Source: an uncultured Oscillospiraceae bacterium
GTDB lineage: Bacteria; Bacillota; Clostridia; Oscillospirales; Oscillospiraceae
Reading direction: 5' to 3'
Assembly (NCBI GenBank): GCA_900768135.1
Contig: CAAGBT010000030.1
Coordinates: 1 to 64,000 of the forward strand
DNA: 64,000 bases
Shown here: positions 7,167 to 15,335 of the stretch, one piece after another
How the letters are laid out: every line of letters begins with the position of its first letter
How positions within the stretch are numbered: the first letter of the stretch is position 1
The notes under the pieces: model-generated
What the model saw: the letters and a program-made list of their open reading frames with translations, nothing else
Database searches by the model: none
Told to the model about the DNA's origin: nothing
Program-made: the position numbers and the translations under genes

Positions 7167-8426
7167 TCAGCACTTTTCAAACACGGTGGCAACGCCCTGG
7201 CCGCCGCCGATGCACAGCGTGGCAAGACCCTTCTTGGCGTCCTCGCGCTTGAGCATTTCGTGCAGCAGCGTGACGATGATGCGCGCGCCGGAAGCGCCGA
7301 CGGGGTGGCCGATGGAGATCGCGCCGCCGTTGACGTTGACCTTGCTCATGTCGAAGTGCAGCTCACGGGCGACGGCGATGGACTGCGCCGCAAAGGCTTC
7401 GTTGGCCTCGATGAGGTCGATATCGTCGATGGTCAGGCCGGCCTTCTTCATGGCCTGACGGGAGGCGGGAACGGGGCCGACGCCCATGATCTTCGGGTCA
7501 ACGCCGCCCTGGCCCCAGCTGATGAGCTTTGCCATGGGCTTGAGGTTGTACTTCTTCACGGCCTCGCCGGAGGCGAGGACGATCGCGGCGGCGCCGTCGT
7601 TGATGCCGGAGGCATTGCCGGCGGTGACGCGCTGAACGTGCTTGCGGGTATCGGCCTCGTGGATGCCGGTGGGCTGGAAGGTGTGGACGACCTCGTCCTC
7701 AACGCCCTCAGGACCAACGGGGAAAGCGCCACGCAGCTTGGCAAGACCCTCGGGCGTGGAGCCGGCGCGGGGGAACTCGTCCTTCTTGAATTCAACGATC
7801 TCCTTCTTGACCTTCACGGGGACGGGAACGATCTCGTCGTCGAAGCGGCCGGAGGCCTGCGCGGCCTCGGTCTTCTGCTGGGAGGCGGCGCCGAAGGCGT
7901 CGAGCTCTTCGCGGGTGATGCCCCAAACATCGCAGATGTTCTCGGCGGTGGTGCCCATGTGGTAGTTGTTGAACGCATCCCACAGGCCGTCCTTGATCAT
8001 GGTATCAACGAGCTTCTTGTCGCCCATGCGAGCGCCCCAGCGCTCATCGAAGGAAGCGAAGGGAGCGGCGCTCATGTTCTCGGTGCCGCCGCAGACAATG
8101 ATGTCAGCGTCGCCGGCGAGGATGGCGCGTCCAGCCTCGATGACGGACTTCATGCCCGAGCCGCAGACCATGCCGACGGTGTAGGCGGGAACGGAATAGG
8201 GAAGGCCGGCGCCGATGCAGACCTGGCGGGCAACGTTCTGGCCGAGACCGGCGGTCAGAATGCAGCCGAACATCACTTCGTCAACATTCTCGGGAGCAAC
8301 GTTCGCGCGCTTGAGGGCTTCCTTCACAACGATGGAGCCGAGCTGAGCGGCGGGAGTGTTCTTCAGGGAGCCGCCGAAGGAACCAACGGCGGTACGGCAG
8401 CAGTTAACAACGTACAATTCTTTCAT
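7167..8426 (-). CDS. thlA: Acetyl-CoA C-acetyltransferase (thiolase)
   Basis: Condenses two acetyl-CoA to acetoacetyl-CoA, the first step toward butyrate in Clostridia. 419 residues, slightly longer than the usual ~392, with extra sequence around residues 180-260. The nucleophile Cys88 lies in VCGSGMKS, His374 in GHPVGASG and the acid/base Cys405 in CIGGGQG; NEAFAAQ is also present. The gene stands alone, with its own promoter and terminator; none of the other butyrate genes (hbd, crt, bcd, etf) is in the window. A near-Rex palindrome lies upstream of the promoter. Confidence 0.95.
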   Translation of the reverse strand: MKELYVVNCCRTAVGSFGGSLKNTPAAQLGSIVVKEALKRANVAPENVDEVMFGCILTAGLGQNVARQVCIGAGLPYSVPAYTVGMVCGSGMKSVIEAGRAILAGDADIIVCGGTENMSAAPFASFDERWGARMGDKKLVDTMIKDGLWDAFNNYHMGTTAENICDVWGITREELDAFGAASQQKTEAAQASGRFDDEIVPVPVKVKKEIVEFKKDEFPRAGSTPEGLAKLRGAFPVGPEGVEDEVVHTFQPTGIHEADTRKHVQRVTAGNASGINDGAAAIVLASGEAVKKYNLKPMAKLISWGQGGVDPKIMGVGPVPASRQAMKKAGLTIDDIDLIEANEAFAAQSIAVARELHFDMSKVNVNGGAISIGHPVGASGARIIVTLLHEMLKREDAKKGLATLCIGGGQGVATVFEKC

Positions 8427-8485
8427 GTTACTTCTCCTTAAAAATTTCAGTTCCGGTTGGGGGACAGCCGGGAATCTTCAACCTG

Positions 8486-8514
8486 ATTATACACAGGCAA
8501 AAATGAAAAATCAA
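8486..8514 (-). promoter_or_regulatory. Thiolase promoter
   Basis: On the minus strand TTGATT (8514-8509), a 17-bp spacer and TATAAT (8491-8486), about 60 bp upstream of the start codon. Confidence 0.8.
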
Positions 8515-8560
8515 CTGCAAAGTTGCGCAAAATACGTAAAGTTCTGATTTTTTTCTTTCA

Positions 8561-8582
8561 TTTCGTTAACAAATTAACGAAA
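8561..8582. promoter_or_regulatory. Near-Rex palindrome upstream of the thiolase promoter
   Basis: Perfect 9-bp arms TTTCGTTAA and TTAACGAAA around CAAA. The clostridial Rex site is TTGTTAA-N4-TTAACAA; each arm here differs at one position (C for the second T). It lies ~47 bp upstream of the -35, so it would not simply occlude polymerase. Assignment to Rex is inference. Confidence 0.45.
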
Positions 8583-8613
8583 ATGCAGCACAAACTGCAT
8601 CATTTGCAGAAAA

Positions 8614-8639
8614 CAGGACGGAGCGCCTGCTCCGTCCTG
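8614..8639 (-). terminator. Terminator of the mfd-prsA unit
   Basis: Stem CAGGACGGAGC/GCTCCGTCCTG with a 4-nt loop, then TTTT on the minus strand, 37 bp after the prsA-like stop codon. Confidence 0.8.
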
Positions 8640-8675
8640 CGGCGGGTCATATCCGCTGCCTGGAGAAGAGGGCCG

Positions 8676-9797
8676 TCAGCCCGCTGCCTGCGCCGCCTGA
8701 ATGGCCTCGTACAGCGCGCGCGCATCCAGCGCGCTGTACAGGCTGCTGGTCCGGATCTGCGCGGCCTCGACCTCCTGCGTAATGAGATTGCTGAAGTATT
8801 CCTCACGCACGCTGTCGGCGGCGGCCGATTCGTCGAGCGGCAGGCGCAGCAGGATGTGGTAGCCGAACTGCGACTCCACGATGCCGCTCACCTCGCCCTC
8901 GGCGAGCGCATAGGCGGCGTCCTCAAATTCCTGCACCATCGAGCCGGTGGTAAAGGTGTAGCCTGCGGGATTGCTGGCGCGGCCGGGGTCCTCGCTGTAT
9001 TCATCGGCGAGGGAGGCGAAGTAGGCGGAAAGATCCTCGCCGGTGTAGCTGCTGAGCTTTTCGGCCAGCTCCTCGGCCAGCGCCTTCTTCGCGGCGATCT
9101 CCTCGTCGCTCAGCGCCTCGCCGGTGGCGGCGTCCTGCGTGGCAAGGAGGATGTGGTCGGCGGTGATGTAGCCGTTCTGCGCGGCGTAAAGGGCAAGATC
9201 CTTGTTGGAGACGTAGAGCGGGCTGCCCTCCGTCAGGTAGAGCGTGAGCAGGTTCTGATACAGGTAGTTGGTGCGCACCGCGCGCGCGTAGGTCTCGCGG
9301 CGCAGGCCGAGCCTGGCAAGCTCGGCGTCGTAGGCTTCCTCGCCGCCAAGCTGCTCAATGTCGCTCTGCACGCTCTGCTCCATGGCGGCCTTCTGCTCGT
9401 CGGTAAGCGCTGCGCCGTATTTTTCCGCCATGTTCTCCAGCACCAGATGCTGCTTTACCGAGGCAAGCACATCCTCGTCCACATATTCGGCCACGCTCAT
9501 CCCGTTGCCAAGAACATAGTCCCAGTCGAGCGCCGTGCCGGCGTAGTACTGCATGAAGCTGTCAAGGTAGGAAACGTTGTAGCCAATCCAGTAAAGCACC
9601 AGGTCGGCGCTCGCCGTGTTGCCGTCCACTGAGGCCACAAGCGCGTCCGGCGCAACGCCGCATACGTCGTAGGTCATGCCCTCCTGGATCGAGCCGGAGG
9701 AAAAGCCGCCTTCGGGGGAGAATGTGATCACTGCGAATGCGGCCGCAGCGGTGACCGCCGCCGCGCCAAGGATGGACAGGATTCGTTTTTTCAACAT
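8676..9797 (-). CDS. PrsA-like parvulin peptidyl-prolyl isomerase
   Basis: 373 residues, starting at the ATG at 9797 (MLKKRILSILG), 4 bp after mfd, with GAAGGGG upstream. An N-terminal Lys-rich stretch and a hydrophobic segment (residues ~5-25) form a signal peptide or anchor without a clear lipobox Cys. A SurA/PrsA-type helical chaperone region follows, and residues ~225-330 resemble the parvulin domain (ADHILLAT, FGYHILL). It should help secreted proteins fold outside the membrane. It shares transcription with mfd, a neighbour without obvious functional link. Confidence 0.85.
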   Translation of the reverse strand: MLKKRILSILGAAAVTAAAAFAVITFSPEGGFSSGSIQEGMTYDVCGVAPDALVASVDGNTASADLVLYWIGYNVSYLDSFMQYYAGTALDWDYVLGNGMSVAEYVDEDVLASVKQHLVLENMAEKYGAALTDEQKAAMEQSVQSDIEQLGGEEAYDAELARLGLRRETYARAVRTNYLYQNLLTLYLTEGSPLYVSNKDLALYAAQNGYITADHILLATQDAATGEALSDEEIAAKKALAEELAEKLSSYTGEDLSAYFASLADEYSEDPGRASNPAGYTFTTGSMVQEFEDAAYALAEGEVSGIVESQFGYHILLRLPLDESAAADSVREEYFSNLITQEVEAAQIRTSSLYSALDARALYEAIQAAQAAG

Positions 9798-9801
9798 GGT
9801 A

Positions 9802-12800
9802 TTACCCCTTCTTTTCTGTTTCTTCCTTATTGACACGCAGGTCGTTGACCAGCGTTAAGGCTGTGTCGAGCGCATCCTCGCCCGGCGCGAGGCGCAGTGT
9901 GAGCTTCGGCTCTGCGCCGGTGGCGGAAAGCGTGAGCCGGCGCTTGTTTTTCGGCAGCGAGCAGAGCAGCATCACCGCCTCCACCGGAACGGCGTCCGCG
10001 CCGGCGAAGGTGAATACGATCTCGCTTGCGCGCTGCGTGATGTCGCGCACGCCGGTGCGCGCGGCCTCGGCGCGCAGCAGCGCTACGTCCATCAGCCTCA
10101 GCACCGGCTGCGGCGGCTCGCCGTAGCGGTCGATCAGCTCGTCGAGCAGCTCCTGCGATTCCTCCGCCGTGTGCAGCGCCGCAATGCGGCGGTAGATGTC
10201 CATGCGCTGCTCGCCGGAGGGAATGTAGCTTTCCGGCAGGTTGGCCGATACCGTCAGGTCGGCGGAGCATTCCGTGCGGTTCGCAGCCTTTTCGCCGCGC
10301 TGCTCCAGCACGGCTTCTTCGAGCAATTGCAGGTACATATCGTAGCCCACGCTCATCATATAGCCCGATTGCTCCGGCCCCAGCAGGTTGCCCGCGCCGC
10401 GGATCTCAAGATCGCGCATGGCGATGCGGAAGCCGGAGCCGAACTCCGCATATTCGCGGATCGCGGTGAGCCGCTTGGCCGCGACCTCCGTAAGGATTTT
10501 GCCCGCGCTGTAGGTCATGTAGGCGTAGGCGCGGCGGGCGCTGCGGCCGATGCGGCCGCGGATCTGGTGCAGCTGGGCAAGCCCCAGCCGGTCGGCATTT
10601 TCGATGATGAGCGTGTTGACGTTCGGGATATCGATGCCCGTTTCGATGATGGTGGTGCAGACCAGTACCTGAATTTCACCGTCCGAGAGCTGCTGCATCA
10701 CGGACGAGAGACCCCTCTCGTCCATTTTTCCGTGCGCCACGCCGATCGTGACCTCCTCGCCAAGCAGCGAGCGGAGCTTTGCGGCGCAGCGGTCGATGGT
10801 CTCCACGCGGTTGTGCAGGTAGTAGACCTGCCCGCCGCGCGCAAGCTCGCGGCGAATGGCGTCGGCGATCACGCTCCAGTTGTGTTCCAGCACATAGGTC
10901 TGCACCGGTTGGCGATCGACCGGCGGCATCTCGATGGTGGACATATCGCGGATGCCGGACAGCGCCATGTTCAGCGTGCGGGGAATGGGCGTGGCCGAGA
11001 GCGTCAGCGTATCGACCTGGCGCGAAAGCTCCTTGAGCTTTTCCTTGTGCGTCACGCCGAAGCGCTGCTCCTCGTCGATGACGAGGAGGCCGAGGTCTTT
11101 AAAGTGCAGCCCCTTTTGCAGCAGCGAGTGCGTGCCGATGAGCAGGTCGATCTTCCCCTGCGCCGCATCCTGCATGATCTGCTTTTTCTGCGCGGGGGTC
11201 TTGAAGCGCGAAAGCACCTCGATGCGCACGGGGAACGAGCGGAAGCGGTTGATGGCGGTGGCGTAGTGCTGCTGGGCCAGCACCGTGGTCGGCACCAGAA
11301 TGGCCGCCTGCTTGCCGTCCAGCACGCATTTCATCACGGCGCGCAGCGCGACCTCGGTTTTGCCGTAGCCCACATCGCCGCAGAGCAGCCGGTCCATCGG
11401 CGCGCGCCGCTCCATGTCGCTTTTGATCTCGGCGATGGCGCGCAGCTGGTCGTCCGTTTCCTCATAGTCGAAGGCGTCTTCAAATTCCTTCTGCCACGGG
11501 GAATCGGGCGAGAAGGCAAAGCCCGGGCGGCGCTGCCGCTCGGCGTAGAGCGCGATGAGTCCCTTGGCGAGGTCCTTTGCCGCGGCGCGCGCCCTGGTTT
11601 TTGCGCGCGCCCAGTCCGTGCCGCCAAGCTTTGAGAGCTTTGTGCGGGGCTGACCGTCCTCGTCCTCGCCGTGGCCGCCGATGTATTTCGAAACCATGTC
11701 GAGCTGCGTGGCGGGAACATACAGGCTGTCGTTGCCCGCGTAGCAGATCTTGATATAGTCCTTGTCCACGCCGTCCACGCGCATCCGCTCGATGCCGGCG
11801 AAGCGTCCGATGCCGTGATGGACATGGACCACAAGATCGCCGGGGGAGAGGTCTTCATAGGAGCGCAGCGCCGCGCGCGCGGACGTCTCCTTCCTGGGCC
11901 GCGCCTTTGCGCGCCTGCCGGACAGCGGCGCGGTCAGCTGCCCCTCCGTCAGGATGACCAGCTTCAGCTGCGGATATTCGCTGCCTGCACTCAGCGCGCC
12001 AAGGCCGAGGACCACCTCGCGCGGGGCGGGCAGGCGCTCGTTTGCAGAGTCGAGCTGCGCGCGGATGTTCCGCTCCTCCAGCAGGCGCTGGAGATTTCTG
12101 GCGCGCGTTTCGTTGCCGCAAAGCACCAGCACGCCGAACATCGCGCCAAGATAGCGCTCCATGTCGCCTGCGGCGGTTTCAAGGCTGCCGCCGTAGGACG
12201 GCAGCGAGCGGGCGTTCATGCTCAGCAGCGTCTTCGGCGCGAGCAGGCTGCGCGAGGTCGGCAGCGCGTCGAGCAGCACCGCGGCAAATTCGCCCAGCCG
12301 CCTGCTCAGCGCGTCCTGGCTGACCGCCAGCGCGGCAAAGTCGCCGCACAGCACGCCTTCTTCAATCAGGGGCTTTATGTCCTCCGAGAGTTCCCAGTGG
12401 TAATTTTTGCCGCGCTCCAGCACGCGCATTCCATCGTTCACCACAACCAGCGTGTCGGCGGGCAAATAGTCGAGCGCGCAGATCTCGGCGGGGTAGCAGG
12501 CGGTAAGATAGCGGTCCATGCCGCCGGGCGGCAGACCGTTTTCCAGGCGTTCGATATCGCCGCGCAGCGTCCTTTCCGCTGCGGCGGCCTCCGGCTTCCG
12601 GGCAAGCTTCTGCGCCGCATGGCGCATCCGCTCAAGCATCGCGCCGCGCCCGCCCTCGGAAAGCGCAGGCAGCACCTCGGCGGCGGGCAGAATGGTCAGG
12701 GCTTTGATGTTTTGCGTGCGGCGCTGGGTCGTTACGTCGAATTCGCCCATCGCGTCCACTTCATCGTCGAAGAATTCAATGCGCACGGGCGCGCTCAGTG

Positions 12801-13365
12801 GCGACCAGATATCGAGAATGCCGCCGCGCATGGCGAACTGCCCCACGCCCTCCACCGTTTCGGCGCGCGCGTAGCCCATGTCCGTGAGCGTGCGGCCAAG
12901 CGCGGAAAGGTCGAAGCGCACGCCGGGCGCAGCCTGGATGACGGCGTTCTCCAGCGCCTGCGGCGGCAGCGTGCGCTGCATCAGCGCGTCGATCGTGGCG
13001 ACCAGAACGCCCGCGCCGCCGTTTGCCAGGGCGCAGAGCGTGCCGATGCGCTGCTGCTCCCAGCCGTGGGAGGCGGATACGCGGTCGCGCAGCTGCCATT
13101 CGCGCGCGAAAAGCAGGCTCACGTTCTCGCCGAGCAGCGCGTGCAGGTCGGCGGCGGCGCGGTTCGCCTCCGCTTCGTCGGCGCAGAGCATCAGCAGCGG
13201 GCGCTGCGTCTGCTGCCGCAGCGCGGCGGCAAGCTGCGCGCGATGCACGCCGGAAAGGCCGGATACGGCGGCGGGGCAGCGCCCGGCGTCAATATCAGCC
13301 AGCAGCTCGCGCGCTTCCGGCAGCGCCGCGATCGCGCGGTTCAGCTGCGCCATGCCCTGTCCCAT
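9802..13365 (-). CDS. mfd: Transcription-repair coupling factor Mfd
   Basis: 1187 residues, close to the usual ~1150. Mfd removes RNA polymerase stalled at DNA lesions and recruits UvrA. Domains in order: UvrB-like N-terminal module (1-~450), CarD-type RNA-polymerase interaction domain (DLVVHVHHGIGRF), then the RecG-like translocase with Walker A GDVGYGKTE, the DEEQ box in VIDEEQRFG, SATPIPRT and the RGRIGRS motif, and a C-terminal TRCF domain. The ATG at 13365 has GGGAGGG 8 bp upstream. A ~150-nt leader with inverted repeats separates it from its promoter. Confidence 0.97.
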   Translation of the reverse strand: MGQGMAQLNRAIAALPEARELLADIDAGRCPAAVSGLSGVHRAQLAAALRQQTQRPLLMLCADEAEANRAAADLHALLGENVSLLFAREWQLRDRVSASHGWEQQRIGTLCALANGGAGVLVATIDALMQRTLPPQALENAVIQAAPGVRFDLSALGRTLTDMGYARAETVEGVGQFAMRGGILDIWSPLSAPVRIEFFDDEVDAMGEFDVTTQRRTQNIKALTILPAAEVLPALSEGGRGAMLERMRHAAQKLARKPEAAAAERTLRGDIERLENGLPPGGMDRYLTACYPAEICALDYLPADTLVVVNDGMRVLERGKNYHWELSEDIKPLIEEGVLCGDFAALAVSQDALSRRLGEFAAVLLDALPTSRSLLAPKTLLSMNARSLPSYGGSLETAAGDMERYLGAMFGVLVLCGNETRARNLQRLLEERNIRAQLDSANERLPAPREVVLGLGALSAGSEYPQLKLVILTEGQLTAPLSGRRAKARPRKETSARAALRSYEDLSPGDLVVHVHHGIGRFAGIERMRVDGVDKDYIKICYAGNDSLYVPATQLDMVSKYIGGHGEDEDGQPRTKLSKLGGTDWARAKTRARAAAKDLAKGLIALYAERQRRPGFAFSPDSPWQKEFEDAFDYEETDDQLRAIAEIKSDMERRAPMDRLLCGDVGYGKTEVALRAVMKCVLDGKQAAILVPTTVLAQQHYATAINRFRSFPVRIEVLSRFKTPAQKKQIMQDAAQGKIDLLIGTHSLLQKGLHFKDLGLLVIDEEQRFGVTHKEKLKELSRQVDTLTLSATPIPRTLNMALSGIRDMSTIEMPPVDRQPVQTYVLEHNWSVIADAIRRELARGGQVYYLHNRVETIDRCAAKLRSLLGEEVTIGVAHGKMDERGLSSVMQQLSDGEIQVLVCTTIIETGIDIPNVNTLIIENADRLGLAQLHQIRGRIGRSARRAYAYMTYSAGKILTEVAAKRLTAIREYAEFGSGFRIAMRDLEIRGAGNLLGPEQSGYMMSVGYDMYLQLLEEAVLEQRGEKAANRTECSADLTVSANLPESYIPSGEQRMDIYRRIAALHTAEESQELLDELIDRYGEPPQPVLRLMDVALLRAEAARTGVRDITQRASEIVFTFAGADAVPVEAVMLLCSLPKNKRRLTLSATGAEPKLTLRLAPGEDALDTALTLVNDLRVNKEETEKKG

Positions 13366-13465
13366 ATCCGTATCCCTCCCCTTTCAACGCATAAAAGGGC
13401 GCGGACCGCCCGCCTCAGGGGGTCCGTACCCATACAACACATCACATTGCTACATCGCTGGTTTT

Positions 13466-13497
13466 CCGCTTTTCGGCTGTGCGCCGATGAAAAGCGG
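13466..13497 (-). repeat. Hairpin in the mfd leader
   Basis: Arms CCGCTTTTC and GAAAAGCGG with an inner GGC/GCC pairing lie between the mfd promoter and its start codon. A second GGACC/GGTCC pairing follows nearer the gene. Function unknown. Confidence 0.4.
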
Positions 13498-13512
13498 ATC
13501 GTTTCCTCTGCA

Positions 13513-13541
13513 AGTATACTACGCCGGGGAGGAAAAGTAAA
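13513..13541 (-). promoter_or_regulatory. Probable mfd promoter
   Basis: On the minus strand TTTACT, a 17-bp spacer and TATACT, located just after the pth stop codon and ~150 bp upstream of mfd. Confidence 0.6.
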
Positions 13542-13571
13542 TGCGGGAATTGTGAATAATCTGCGCCGCGC

Positions 13572-14150
13572 TCAGTTGAATCTGTTCTGTGCGGCGTTCA
13601 CGCCGCTGGTGATGATGCACTCTGCCGCGCCGAGCGCGCGGTCGAGCGCCTCGTCCACGGTCTTGCGCTCCTGCGCCGTAAACGGGCCGATTACCCAGTC
13701 CACAAGGTCATGCTCCGGCGCGCCCACGCCCACCTTCACGCGCGGAAAGGCGTCTGTGCCGAGGTGGGCGATGATGTTCTTCAGCCCGTTGTGGCCGCCT
13801 GCGCTGCCGCTGCCGCGCACGCGGATCTTGCCCAGCGGGAGCGAGACGTCGTCGGAGATGACGATGACGTGGTCGGCGGGAATTTTATAAAAGCGCGCAG
13901 CCTCGCCCACGGCCTCGCCGGAGAGGTTCATATACGTCTGCGGCATCATCAGCAGCACGTTCGCTCCGCCGAATTCGATCACCTCCGTCAGCGCGCGGAA
14001 GCGCAGCCGGTTGCAGCGCAGATTCTGCCTGTCGATCAGCCGCTCTGCGGCCATGAAGCCGATGTTGTGGCGGGTGTTTTCATACTGCCTGCCATAGTTG
14101 CCAAGGCAGACGAGCAGCCATTCCGGCGGGCCTTTCTTTTTAAAAAACAT
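13572..14150 (-). CDS. pth: Peptidyl-tRNA hydrolase
   Basis: 192 residues, start at the ATG at 14150 with GGGAGC upstream; the longer frame crosses a terminator-like hairpin. It releases tRNA from prematurely dissociated peptidyl-tRNA. The family pattern is visible: LGNYGRQYENTRHNIGF with the catalytic His in RHNIG, MMPQTYMNLSG with its Asn, and GSAGGHNGLKNI. It follows prs on the same strand, an arrangement common in Firmicutes, although a strong hairpin lies between them. Confidence 0.95.
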   Translation of the reverse strand: MFFKKKGPPEWLLVCLGNYGRQYENTRHNIGFMAAERLIDRQNLRCNRLRFRALTEVIEFGGANVLLMMPQTYMNLSGEAVGEAARFYKIPADHVIVISDDVSLPLGKIRVRGSGSAGGHNGLKNIIAHLGTDAFPRVKVGVGAPEHDLVDWVIGPFTAQERKTVDEALDRALGAAECIITSGVNAAQNRFN

Positions 14151-14252
14151 GATGTTGCTCCCTGTTCGCTCCCACGGGGGAAGCGCTTTTGGAACAGCGT
14201 AACACGGCGGATGGAAAATTGCAACCGCAATTTGGCCCTTCGCCGCGCGGAG

Positions 14253-14292
14253 CAAGGGGGGTGTTCTCTTTCCGAAGAGAACACCCCCCTTG
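14253..14292. terminator. 18-bp perfect hairpin between prs and pth
   Basis: CAAGGGGGGTGTTCTCTT pairs perfectly with its complement around a 4-nt loop. Neither side has a real T-run, so it may be a weak terminator or an RNA-processing/stability element downstream of prs. Confidence 0.5.
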
Positions 14293-14328
14293 AGCGTTAT
14301 CCCACATCCAGTATACAGTGGAAAAATT

Positions 14329-15297
14329 TTAATTGAACAGCTTGGCGATGGAGATCTCCTGATACGTGCGCTCGATCGCCTCTGCAAATATCGGCGCAAC
14401 GGTCAGGTACTTGATGCGGGCCTTGGCGAGCGTCGCTTCGTCCACGGGCGCGGGGATGGTGTCGAGCAGGGCAAGCTCGATGATGTTGCTCTTCTCCAGC
14501 CGCTCGAGCGCGGGGCCGGAAAGCACGCCGTGAGAGGCGCAGGCGTAGACTTTCTTCGCGCCGCCGACCTCAACGAGCGCCTTGGCGGCGTTGCAGAGGG
14601 AACCGGCGGTATCGACCATATCGTCGAAGAGGATGCACTCGCAGCCCTCCACGTCGCCGATCACGTTCATGACCTCGCACTGGTTGGCCTTCTGGCGGCG
14701 CTTATCCACGATGGCAAGGTTCATGTGCAGCTTCTGGGCAAAGGTGCGCGCACGGGCAACGGAACCCACGTCGGGGGAAACGACGACCATTTCCTCGCAG
14801 TGTGCGCCGAACTTTTTGGCGTAATAGTCCACGAAGATGGGGTTGCCGAAGAGGTTGTCCACGGGGATATCAAAGAAGCCCTGGATCTGGCTGGCGTGCA
14901 GATCCATGGTCAGCACGCGGTCGGCGCCGGCGGCAACGAGCATATTGGCAACGAGCTTTGCAGAGATGGGGTCGCGGCTCTTGGCCTTGCGGTCCTGCCG
15001 GGCATAGCCGAAGTAGGGCATGACGGCGGTGATGCGGCCGGCGGAGGCGCGGCGGCAGGCGTCGATCATGATGAGCAGCTCCATCAGGCTGTCGTTGACG
15101 GGCTTGCAGGTGGACTGGACGAGAAACACGTCGCTGCCGCGCACGGTCTCGTACAGGGAGACGGAGGCCTCGCCGTCGGCGAAGCTCTTGACCTCGCTCT
15201 CGCCGAGCTTGGTGCCGATGAGCTTGCAGATGTCGGCTGCCAGCTTGGGGTTTGCGTTGCCGGTGAAGATCTTGATGTCCTTGCCGTGAGAGATCAT
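14329..15297 (-). CDS. prs: Ribose-phosphate pyrophosphokinase
   Basis: 322 residues, full length for the family. It makes PRPP from ribose 5-phosphate and ATP for nucleotide, His and Trp synthesis. The catalytic loop and metal site (MDLHASQIQGFFDIP), the PRPP-binding loop (ILFDDMVDTAGS, a variant of the usual VDDMIDTGGT) and the flexible PYFGYARQDRK loop are present. It lies 38 bp downstream of the GlmU-like gene, repeating the well-known glmU-prs adjacency of Firmicutes. Confidence 0.96.
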   Translation of the reverse strand: MISHGKDIKIFTGNANPKLAADICKLIGTKLGESEVKSFADGEASVSLYETVRGSDVFLVQSTCKPVNDSLMELLIMIDACRRASAGRITAVMPYFGYARQDRKAKSRDPISAKLVANMLVAAGADRVLTMDLHASQIQGFFDIPVDNLFGNPIFVDYYAKKFGAHCEEMVVVSPDVGSVARARTFAQKLHMNLAIVDKRRQKANQCEVMNVIGDVEGCECILFDDMVDTAGSLCNAAKALVEVGGAKKVYACASHGVLSGPALERLEKSNIIELALLDTIPAPVDEATLAKARIKYLTVAPIFAEAIERTYQEISIAKLFN

Positions 15298-15335
15298 GGT
15301 GATGTACTCCTCTGTTTATAAAAAATTTTATGAAG

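Noticed and set aside
6969..8441. Long plus-strand open frame (490 codons) across the BlaI promoter and thiolase gene
   Set aside because: It is antisense to a certain thiolase gene, has Gly/Ala/Asp-rich, non-family sequence and lacks a ribosome binding site.
11671..13890. 739-codon plus-strand open frame opposite mfd
   Set aside because: A shadow of GC-rich codon usage on the other strand; mfd is unambiguous and the frame crosses its promoter.
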